Shown here one piece after another: positions 1 to 5,797 of a stretch of 9,595 nucleotides of DNA. How positions within the stretch are numbered: position 1 is the stretch's first letter; each line of letters starts with the position of its first letter. Below the pieces are notes generated by a model. The model had not been told where the DNA came from. It did not search any database and saw only the letters and a program-made list of their open reading frames with translations. Position numbers and translations under genes: made by a program. Location of the stretch: positions 1-9,595 of the forward strand of contig DIUB01000111.1 in assembly GCA_002422265.1 (NCBI GenBank), read 5' to 3'. Source of the DNA: Geobacter sp. UBA6169 (GTDB lineage: Bacteria > Desulfobacterota > Desulfuromonadia > Geobacterales > Pseudopelobacteraceae).

Positions 1-105
1 CAGCTTCATCAGGCGGAGAGCTTGCCGGGACATGGGTAGTCAGAAGCTGAAGCGATTGCGGGACTGATTGAAACAACGGTTGCACGGATGCGTGAAATTA
101 AGTAG
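1..105 (+). other. Unresolved 3' end of an upstream gene, possibly broken
   Basis: No single frame runs cleanly from the window edge to a plausible end. Frame 3 is open from the edge to a TGA at 48-50 (peptide ASSGGELAGTWVVRS), frame 2 to a TGA at 65-67, and frame 1 meets a TAG at 37-39 but then reads a coding-like helix, SEAEAIAGLIETTVARMREI plus K, up to a TAG at 103-105. Removing one base near 39 would join the frame 3 and frame 1 pieces, so a frameshift, a sequencing error or a decayed gene is possible. I do not recognise a family. The true upstream gene may simply end at 50 or 67, the rest being spacer. Confidence 0.25.
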
Positions 106-156
106 AGAACATCCTGCACGGTATGACCTGAGGAGTTTACAAAAGTACCGCACGAA

Positions 157-162
157 AAGGAG
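157..162 (+). promoter_or_regulatory. Ribosome binding site of the lipoprotein binding-protein gene
   Basis: AAGGAG lies 11 nt before the ATG at 174. It supports that start over the in-frame ATG at 195, which would be about 32 nt away. No convincing sigma70 promoter is visible in 106-173; the best -35/-10-like pair has a 20 nt spacer and overlaps this site, so the unit is probably transcribed from upstream. Confidence 0.6.
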
Positions 163-173
163 ATAATCTGACC

Positions 174-959
174 ATGATTGGTAACAGTGTACGGATGTTT
201 GTTGGTTCGTTGTTGGTTGTTGCATTGCTGCTGCCGACCGGTTGCAGCAAGCGGGAAAAGATTACGCAGTTGTCTCAGCTTGAAGGCAAGGAGTTTGCCG
301 TGCCTACCGGAACCGCTGCCGACAAGCTGGTGTTGTCACGCTTCCCGAATGCGAAATTCAAGTATTTTAACAGTGTGCTTGATGCTGCTCTGGCGGTAAA
401 GACAGGCAAGGCCGATGCAGCAGCCTACGATGAGCCGATTTTGAAGAATATCGCGGCCAAGAACAGCGGTCTGACGGTGCTGCCGGAAATGCTTACGAGA
501 GATCAGTACGGTTTTGCTGTGCAGATGGACAAGAAGGAACTGAAAAATGCCATTGATCAGGTGGTGAGCGATCTGAAAAAAAACGGCGGGTACGATGCCA
601 TGCTGCAACGATGGCTGCCTAAGTCCGGCAGTCCGGCTGCAATGCCGGTCATTCCTTCAGGCGGCAGTAAGGGAGTGTTGAGGCTGGGCACTGCAGCCAT
701 TACCGAGCCGTTTTCCTTTGTGGATGCCTCACATGCGGTGGTCGGGCTTGATATTGAGCTTGCCGCCCTGATTGCCCAGAAACTGGATATGAAGCTTGAG
801 GTGGTTAATATGGAGTTTGGCTCCATGATTCCTGCTCTGATTTCAGGCAAGGTGGATATGATTGCGGCCTGTATTACCATTACCGAGGAGCGGGCCAAGA
901 AAGTGCTGTTCTCTGAGCCGTATTACAGCGGCGGCATTGCGGCTCTGGTCAGGGAATAG
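174..959 (+). CDS. Lipoprotein amino-acid-type ABC substrate-binding protein with swapped lobe order
   Basis: Probable periplasmic, lipid-anchored solute-binding protein of the SBP_bac_3 (polar amino acid) family, 261 aa. Residues 1-23 form a signal peptide with a hydrophobic core ending LLLPTGC; Cys24 is the likely lipidation site, although Pro at -3 departs from the usual lipobox. Residues about 30-149 match the second half of the family: an LEGKEFAVPTGTAAD strand/loop, a GKADAAAYDEP segment with Asp86 (expected amine ligand), and the closing helix ending in NGGYDAMLQRWLP. After a Ser/Pro/Gly linker (150-166), residues 167-261 match the first half: GVLRLGT, GLDIELAALIAQKL, and the TxxR motif T237-R240 (expected carboxylate ligand), ending at FSEPYYSGGIAALVRE. 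The order is thus lobe 2 then lobe 1, the reverse of normal. It ends 10 nt before the next gene, which repeats the arrangement. The substrate is probably a polar amino acid, but this is not proven. Confidence 0.85.
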   Translation: MIGNSVRMFVGSLLVVALLLPTGCSKREKITQLSQLEGKEFAVPTGTAADKLVLSRFPNAKFKYFNSVLDAALAVKTGKADAAAYDEPILKNIAAKNSGLTVLPEMLTRDQYGFAVQMDKKELKNAIDQVVSDLKKNGGYDAMLQRWLPKSGSPAAMPVIPSGGSKGVLRLGTAAITEPFSFVDASHAVVGLDIELAALIAQKLDMKLEVVNMEFGSMIPALISGKVDMIAACITITEERAKKVLFSEPYYSGGIAALVRE

Positions 960-969
960 TTTGAGGCAG

Positions 970-2511
970 ATGCTGAAGTTCTGGATCGGATTAATGGTTT
1001 TTCTGCTTGCTGTAACCGGGGGGCTGCAGCGATTGCCTGATGCAGCGGCTGCCACTGCTCCATTGGCCGGGGCCGATGATCTAAAGGACAAGCGGATTGG
1101 TGTGTTGATCGGCTCTATACATGATGCCTATGCCACCAAGAACTTTCCCCGGGCAACCGTGCTGCAATACAAGACCTTGTCAGACATGATTCTGGCCATC
1201 AAGACCGGCAAGATTGATGCTGCCTTTTATGTGCGTGAATCGCTTTTGGATCTATTCCGTAACGATCAGGAGCTGGGTACCGTGGGTGAGCCGCTCTTTA
1301 CGGTGCCGATTGCGATCGGTTTTAACCGGATAAATGACTCGATGCGTCAGGAGTTCAATGCCTTTTTGAAACAGGCCAGATCAAACGGCCTACATCAGGA
1401 TATGGTACGGCGATGGATTATCGACGGCAGCACCCGGATGCCTGAGATAGCGAACAGTGAAGCCAATGGCCGCTTGATTGTCGGTATTGCCAGTGATAAG
1501 GGATTGCCGTTTACCGCCATAGAGCATGGCAGGCTGACCGGTTTTGATATTGAACTGGCTGAACGGTTTGCCGCCTATCTGGGTAAGCGGGTGGAGTACC
1601 GGGATATGGAGTTTGGCGGACTGGTTGCTGCAGCAGCAACCGGCAAGATTGATCTGATCTCCAGCACGCTGGCCATCACTGCAGAGCGCAAAAAGCGGGT
1701 TGTTTTTTCTGATCCCTACTATGAGCTGGCCACCAGTATTGTGGCGTTAAAAAAGAATATTGCCGGGAGCGCAGCCGCTGTCCAGAATGAAACGACAGTG
1801 GATGCACCTGGTTTTTTTAAGGGGATTATTCAGAGCTTTTACAGCAACATCATCCATGAAAACCGTTATTTGTTGATCTTTGATGGCCTTAAAACCACCG
1901 TTATCATTTCTGTGTTCGCTACGGTTGTCGGTACCCTGGGTGGTGCGCTGGTCTGCTTTCTGCGGATGTCCCGCAAGCCGTTGTTCTCGGTGTTGGCCAG
2001 GCTCTATATCGCCATCCTGCGGGGCGTACCGGTGCTGGTACTGTTGATGTTGATTTTTTATGTGGTCTTTGCCTCGGTCAGGATTGATCCGGTTGTAGTG
2101 GCTGTTCTGGCCTTCGGGATGAATTTTGCCGCTTACACGGCAGAGATCTTTCGGTCAGGCATTGAGGGGATCGACAAGGGGCAGACCGAGGCAGGCATCT
2201 CTTTGGGGTTCACCAGGGTGCAGACCTTTCTTCATATTATCCTGCCCCAGATGGTGCAGCGGGTGTTGCCGGTCTACAAGGGAGAGTTTATCTCGCTGGT
2301 GAAGATGACCTCCATTGTGGGGTACATTGCAGTGCAGGATCTGACCAAGGCCAGCGACATCATTCGCAGCCGTACCTTTGATGCTTTTTTCCCGCTGATT
2401 ATGGTGGCAGTACTGTACTTTCTGATTTCCTGGACGCTGCTGCAACTGCTTGAGTACGCAGAACGCAGGTGTGATCCAAAGCTAAAACGCAGAGAGGCGG
2501 TGACCGGATGA
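970..2511 (+). CDS. Fused substrate-binding protein and permease of a polar amino acid ABC transporter
   Basis: Inner-membrane subunit of about 513 aa. Residues 1-27 are a signal peptide or anchor helix. Residues 34-150 (ADDLKDKRIGVLIGS to MVRRWI) correspond to lobe 2 of SBP_bac_3 and 166-262 (GRLIVGIAS to SIVALKK) to lobe 1, the same swapped order as the preceding gene. The carboxylate-binding TxxR motif is kept (T237-R240), but the Asp expected after GKIDAAFY is Val88. A linker of about 45 residues leads to a BPD_transp_1/GlnP-like permease, about 303-495, with some five membrane helices, the RGVPVLVLLMLIFYVVF signature at 351-367 and an EAA loop around 395-427 (GQTEAGISLGFTRVQTF, IILPQ) that contacts the ATPase. 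The ATG at 970 has GAGG 3 nt upstream; TTG at 961 with AGGGA 5 nt upstream is an alternative. The stop overlaps the next start (ATGA), implying translational coupling. With no second permease gene, a homodimeric channel is inferred. Confidence 0.88.
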   Translation: MLKFWIGLMVFLLAVTGGLQRLPDAAAATAPLAGADDLKDKRIGVLIGSIHDAYATKNFPRATVLQYKTLSDMILAIKTGKIDAAFYVRESLLDLFRNDQELGTVGEPLFTVPIAIGFNRINDSMRQEFNAFLKQARSNGLHQDMVRRWIIDGSTRMPEIANSEANGRLIVGIASDKGLPFTAIEHGRLTGFDIELAERFAAYLGKRVEYRDMEFGGLVAAAATGKIDLISSTLAITAERKKRVVFSDPYYELATSIVALKKNIAGSAAAVQNETTVDAPGFFKGIIQSFYSNIIHENRYLLIFDGLKTTVIISVFATVVGTLGGALVCFLRMSRKPLFSVLARLYIAILRGVPVLVLLMLIFYVVFASVRIDPVVVAVLAFGMNFAAYTAEIFRSGIEGIDKGQTEAGISLGFTRVQTFLHIILPQMVQRVLPVYKGEFISLVKMTSIVGYIAVQDLTKASDIIRSRTFDAFFPLIMVAVLYFLISWTLLQLLEYAERRCDPKLKRREAVTG

Positions 2512-3593
2512 TCAGGGTTGAACATCTCTCAAAAAAGTTTGGTGATCTGACTGTGCTGCGCGATATTACCACCACCATCAGCAAGGGGGAGGTTATCTCC
2601 ATTATTGGCCCTTCCGGCACTGGCAAAAGCACCTTTCTGCGTTGTCTCAACCTGCTGGATCAGCCCAGCGGCGGCTCAATCCTGATTGATGGTATTGATC
2701 TGCTGGACAGGCATACCGATGTGTCTGCGATTCGTCAGAAAATGACCATGGTGTTTCAATCGTTTAATCTTTTTAGCCATCTGAGTGTGATTGAAAATTT
2801 GACGATCGGCCCGATCAGATTGCGTGGCCTGGCAAGGCATGCGGCAGAACAGCACTCACTGCAGTTGCTCAGGCAAGTGGGGTTGGCAGAAAAGGCGAAT
2901 GCCTATCCTGATGAACTGTCCGGTGGTCAGAAACAGCGGGTTGCCATTGCCCGTTGCCTGGCCATGGAGCCGGAGATCATCCTGTTTGATGAGCCCACCT
3001 CGGCCCTTGATCCCACCATGGTCAGCGAGGTGCTGGCGGTGATCCGGCGTTTGGCCAAAGGCGGTATGACTATGCTGATCGTGACCCATGAGATGGATTT
3101 TGCCCGGGATGTCTCCAGCCGTGTCTTTTATATGGACGAAGGCAGCATTTACGAAGAAGGCACTCCGCAGCAGATATTTGAGCAGCCCCAGCGGGAAAGA
3201 ACGCGGGCTTTTATCAACCGGATCCGCAGCTTTCACTATCTAATTCATGGGCCGGATTATGACCTGTATGCCATGAACGCCGAGATTGAAACCTTCTGCG
3301 AACGGCAGATCCTGCCTAAAAATACCAGACACAACCTGTTGCTGCTGGTTGAGGAGCTGCTGCTGCTGCACCAGCCGCTGCTGGGCAAAGCCCCGCTTGA
3401 GCTGCAAATTGCACATTCTGAAAAGCATGACTCCCTTGAGCTGGTCTTTGAGCAGTACGGTGTGCCGTATAATCCGCTGGAGCAGGATGTCCACGGAGAT
3501 GATTTCGGCATCAGAATTATTGAAGGGATTACGGAAGCCCTGAATTACCAGTATCTTGATCATCGCAACCGGGTTACCGCAACTCTCATATAA
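2508..3593 (+). CDS. ABC transporter ATPase fused to a degenerate RsbW-like (HATPase_c_2) domain
   Basis: Cytoplasmic ATPase of the polar amino acid importer, 361 aa. Residues 1-240 are a GlnQ/HisP-type nucleotide-binding domain: Walker A GPSGTGKST at 34-42, Q-loop Gln84, signature LSGGQ at 137-141, Walker B IILFDEP at 157-163, H-loop His194. GlnQ-type proteins normally stop near 240-250. Here a further ~115 residues (about 247-361) resemble the anti-sigma/serine kinase fold of RsbW and SpoIIAB: an N-box-like helix LLLVEELLLLHQ (278-289), a GVPYNP loop (318-323) where DxGxPFDP is expected, and a C-terminal GDDFGIRIIEGITEALNYQY to DHRNRVTATLI stretch matching the G2 box and last strands. Glu283 fits the conserved acid, but the Mg-binding Asn position is Leu287 and the Asp before the glycine is Gln316, so ATP binding by this domain is doubtful. 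It may act as a regulatory or partner-binding module. The start overlaps the permease stop by 4 nt; AGAGG lies 10 nt upstream. Confidence 0.88.
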   Translation: MIRVEHLSKKFGDLTVLRDITTTISKGEVISIIGPSGTGKSTFLRCLNLLDQPSGGSILIDGIDLLDRHTDVSAIRQKMTMVFQSFNLFSHLSVIENLTIGPIRLRGLARHAAEQHSLQLLRQVGLAEKANAYPDELSGGQKQRVAIARCLAMEPEIILFDEPTSALDPTMVSEVLAVIRRLAKGGMTMLIVTHEMDFARDVSSRVFYMDEGSIYEEGTPQQIFEQPQRERTRAFINRIRSFHYLIHGPDYDLYAMNAEIETFCERQILPKNTRHNLLLLVEELLLLHQPLLGKAPLELQIAHSEKHDSLELVFEQYGVPYNPLEQDVHGDDFGIRIIEGITEALNYQYLDHRNRVTATLI

Positions 3594-3632
3594 TCAGGTG
3601 CGTATGTTGATGCTGTAAACCGGACTGTATTG

Positions 3633-3661
3633 TTGACAACATACCGAGCCTGTGCTATCAG
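3633..3661 (+). promoter_or_regulatory. Sigma70-type promoter of thrS
   Basis: A perfect -35 box TTGACA (3633-3638) is followed after 17 nt by TATCAG (3656-3661), preceded by TG one base upstream (an extended -10). Transcription would begin near 3668, leaving a leader of about 180 nt before thrS. The -35 box lies within a small palindrome, TGTTGACAACA (3631-3641), which could be an operator. Predicted from sequence only. Confidence 0.6.
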
Positions 3662-3676
3662 ACATGATCCTGAAAT

Positions 3677-3696
3677 CAGGCTTTATGTATAGCCTG
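3677..3696 (+). promoter_or_regulatory. Hairpin in the thrS leader
   Basis: CAGGCT (3677-3682) pairs perfectly with AGCCTG (3691-3696) around the 8-base loop TTATGTAT. It lies near the predicted 5' end of the thrS transcript. It could stabilise the RNA or be part of a sensing domain; no known family is recognised. Confidence 0.4.
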
Positions 3697-3714
3697 TACT
3701 GGTCTGCTGCTTTA

Positions 3715-3807
3715 ATGCTGCTTGATGAATGTGGTACCTCTGCCAGGCCAAGGTGGAGACAGGCGCTACAGAGGTTCCCACGCCAGCCATTTACCTGAGA
3801 GCGGCAT
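3715..3807 (+). promoter_or_regulatory. thrS: Candidate antiterminator region of the thrS leader
   Basis: ATGCTGCTT (3715-3723) can pair with GAGCGGCAT (3799-3807), nine pairs including two G-U, which would occupy the 5' arm of the following terminator. Inside it, ACCTCTG (3736-3742) pairs with CAGAGGT (3769-3775). The bulge-side sequence TGGTACC (3732-3738) matches the TGGNACC core of T-box riboswitches, whose TGGT would pair with an ACCA tRNA end. The spacing is not that of a canonical T-box, and the leader before it is only about 65 nt, so the class is uncertain. Base pairing was read by eye, without an energy calculation. Confidence 0.35.
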
Positions 3808-3832
3808 CGGTGTTACCGATGCCTTTTTCTTT
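3803..3832 (+). terminator. Intrinsic terminator just before thrS, probable attenuator
   Basis: A perfect 8-bp stem GGCATCGG (3803-3810) / CCGATGCC (3816-3823) with loop TGTTA is followed by TTTTTCTTT. The thrS Shine-Dalgarno begins about 3 nt after the T tract and the ATG about 15 nt after, so no promoter fits between them. Any thrS message with a normal leader must cross it. It could also stop read-through from the transporter genes, for which no other terminator is seen. Confidence 0.85.
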
Positions 3833-3846
3833 GTGGAGAGAAACGA

Positions 3847-5757
3847 ATGTCCATGATTCGTGTGACACTACCGGACACAACACAGCGGGAGTTGCCAGCC
3901 GGGGCTACAGTTGCCGATCTTGCCGGTTCAATTGGTGCAGGGCTGGCCAAAGCAGCATTGGCTGGTCAGGTGAATGACCAGCTGGTAGATTTGTACACGC
4001 CTCTGAATGACGGCGACACCGTCGCAATTATTACCGATAAGAGTCCGGAGGCGCTGGATATTATCAGGCACTCCACTTCGCACCTGATGGCTCAGGCAGT
4101 AAAAGAGTTGTTTCCGGCTGCCAAGGTGACCATCGGTCCATCAGTAGAAAACGGTTTTTATTACGACTTTGATATAGCAGTGCCCTTTACCCCTGAAGAT
4201 CTTGAAAAAATAGAAAAGCGGATGGCAGAGCTGGCGGCTGCCGGGCAGCCGGTTGAACGGGCTGTGATGTCTGCTGCCGAGGCCATTGCCTTCTTTGAAC
4301 AAATGGGGGAGCCGTACAAGAAAGAGCTGATTGAGGATATTGGTGCTGAAACGGTTTCGGTCTACACCCAGGGTGGATTTGCCGATCTCTGCCGTGGTCC
4401 GCATGTACCCAATACGAGCAAGTTGAAGGCGTTCAAGCTGCTTTCTATTGCCGGTGCCTACTGGCGTGGCAATGAGAATAATCGGATGCTGCAGCGGATT
4501 TACGGCACTGCCTTTACGGATAAAAAAGAGTTGGAAGCCTACCTGCACCGTCTGGAAGAGGCCAAACGCCGTGACCATCGCAAGCTGGGACGCGAGCTGG
4601 ATCTGTTCTCGTTTAATGATGAGGTAGGGGCCGGTTTTGCCATCTGGCACCCCAAAGGTGCCATGCTGCGTACCCTGCTGGAAGATTTTGAGCGTAAGGA
4701 ACACCTGAAGCGCGGCTATGACATCGTGGTTGGCCCGCAGATTCTCAAGACAGATCTGTGGCAGCGTTCCGGGCATTACGATAACTACCGCGAGAACATG
4801 TATTTTACCGAGGTGGATGAGCAGAGCTTTGGTGTCAAACCAATGAACTGCCTCGCCCATATGATGATCTATAAGTCGCAGCTGCGCAGTTATCGTGACC
4901 TGCCCCAACGCTACTTTGAGCTGGGTACGGTACATCGTCACGAGCGGGCCGGAGTACTGCACGGGTTACTGCGGGTACGCTGCTTTACCCAGGATGATGC
5001 CCATATCCTCTGTACTCCAGAGCAGTTAGACAGCGAGATTAAAGGAGTATTGAGCTTTGTCTCCGATGTTATGGGGATCTTCGGTTTTGAGTACGAGATG
5101 GAGCTATCAACCCGCCCGGAAAAGTCGATTGGCAGTGATGAGGACTGGGAACGTGCCACCAGTGCCTTGCTTGGGGCACTTAAGGATACAGGTCGTCCTT
5201 TTGAGGTCAATGAGGGGGACGGCGCTTTTTACGGACCCAAGATCGACATAAAACTGCGTGATTGTCTTGACAGGCGGTGGCAGTGTGCTACTATCCAGTG
5301 CGATTTTACCCTGCCTGAGCGGTTTGACCTTACGTACGTGGCCAGTGACGGCGAGCGGAAACGGCCCGTCATGGTACATCGGGTTATCCTTGGTTCCATT
5401 GAGCGGTTCATCGGAGTGCTGATCGAACACTTTGCCGGCAATTTCCCGCTGTGGCTTGCCCCGGTACAGGCGGTTGTTCTGACGGTCACCGATAATCAGA
5501 TTCCCTACGCCCAGGACGTATTTAAAAGGCTTCGGGCTGCCGGGTTACGTGTGCAGGAAGACCTGCGTAATGAAAAGCTGAATTTCAAAATTCGAGAAGC
5601 ACAATTGCAGAAGATACCCTATATGCTGGTTATTGGTGACAAGGAGGTTGAGCAGGGAACGGTCACACCGCGATATCGTGACGGTAAGAACCTGCAGGCT
5701 CTGTCACCAGAAGCATTTATAGCGTTTGTAGAATCCGAAAGTAAGGCATTTAACTAA
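3847..5757 (+). CDS. thrS: Threonyl-tRNA synthetase
   Basis: Class II aminoacyl-tRNA synthetase that charges tRNA-Thr and edits Ser-tRNA-Thr, cytoplasmic. At 636 aa it is full length. Order: N-terminal TGS domain (about 1-62), editing domain with HSTSH (His75, His79) and CRGPH (Cys182, His186), catalytic core (about 245-535) with Zn ligands Cys335, His386 and His511, motif 2 RHE (364-366) and motif 3 HRVILGSIERF (Arg520), then the anticodon-binding domain (about 540-636). The usual RVRGFTQDD reads RVRCFTQDD (Cys379), a conservative oddity that may be lineage-specific. GGAG at 3835-3838 lies 8 nt before the chosen ATG; the ATG at 3853 would be 14 nt away. It is first in a thrS-infC-rpmI-rplT-pheST operon, and expression is probably controlled by the leader terminator. 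Confidence 0.98.
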   Translation: MSMIRVTLPDTTQRELPAGATVADLAGSIGAGLAKAALAGQVNDQLVDLYTPLNDGDTVAIITDKSPEALDIIRHSTSHLMAQAVKELFPAAKVTIGPSVENGFYYDFDIAVPFTPEDLEKIEKRMAELAAAGQPVERAVMSAAEAIAFFEQMGEPYKKELIEDIGAETVSVYTQGGFADLCRGPHVPNTSKLKAFKLLSIAGAYWRGNENNRMLQRIYGTAFTDKKELEAYLHRLEEAKRRDHRKLGRELDLFSFNDEVGAGFAIWHPKGAMLRTLLEDFERKEHLKRGYDIVVGPQILKTDLWQRSGHYDNYRENMYFTEVDEQSFGVKPMNCLAHMMIYKSQLRSYRDLPQRYFELGTVHRHERAGVLHGLLRVRCFTQDDAHILCTPEQLDSEIKGVLSFVSDVMGIFGFEYEMELSTRPEKSIGSDEDWERATSALLGALKDTGRPFEVNEGDGAFYGPKIDIKLRDCLDRRWQCATIQCDFTLPERFDLTYVASDGERKRPVMVHRVILGSIERFIGVLIEHFAGNFPLWLAPVQAVVLTVTDNQIPYAQDVFKRLRAAGLRVQEDLRNEKLNFKIREAQLQKIPYMLVIGDKEVEQGTVTPRYRDGKNLQALSPEAFIAFVESESKAFN

Positions 5758-5784
5758 TGAAATCATTACTGCCATCTGTTCCTC

Positions 5785-5790
5785 AGGAGG
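5785..5790 (+). promoter_or_regulatory. infC: Shine-Dalgarno that fixes the infC start
   Basis: A perfect AGGAGG lies 7 nt before an in-frame ATA at 5798. No ATG, GTG or TTG lies in the infC frame between the preceding region and the conserved IF3 N terminus, so this site marks ATA as the likely initiation codon. Confidence 0.8.
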
Positions 5791-5797
5791 TGCTGCC

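Noticed and set aside
136..167. TTTACA ... GATAAT as a promoter for the transporter unit
   Set aside because: The 20-nt spacer is too long and the -10 would overlap the ribosome site, giving a nearly leaderless message despite a clear Shine-Dalgarno.
862..969. An upstream ATG that would extend the SBP-permease by 36 residues inside the lipoprotein gene
   Set aside because: The extension is Arg/Ser/Pro-rich, overlaps the preceding gene by about 100 bases, and would bury the clear signal sequence that begins at 970.
3330..3385. CTG-rich run as a tandem repeat element
   Set aside because: It encodes the leucine-rich N-box helix of the ATPase C-terminal domain and has no regular unit.
3677..3696. 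Leader hairpin as a tRNA-Thr anticodon-arm mimic as in E. coli thrS
   Set aside because: The loop TTATGTAT contains TGT, but it has 8 bases and lacks a U before the triplet; the match is too weak to claim.
3664..3798. 44-codon open frame in the thrS leader as a Thr leader peptide
   Set aside because: Its ATG falls at or before the predicted transcription start, has no Shine-Dalgarno, and it contains only two Thr codons.
3729..3977. 82-codon open frame crossing the terminator into thrS
   Set aside because: No ribosome site, spans a terminator hairpin and overlaps the thrS TGS domain in another frame.
4141..4962. Long antisense open frame (273 codons) within thrS
   Set aside because: No recognisable domain, and it lies wholly opposite a perfectly conserved thrS; an antisense shadow.
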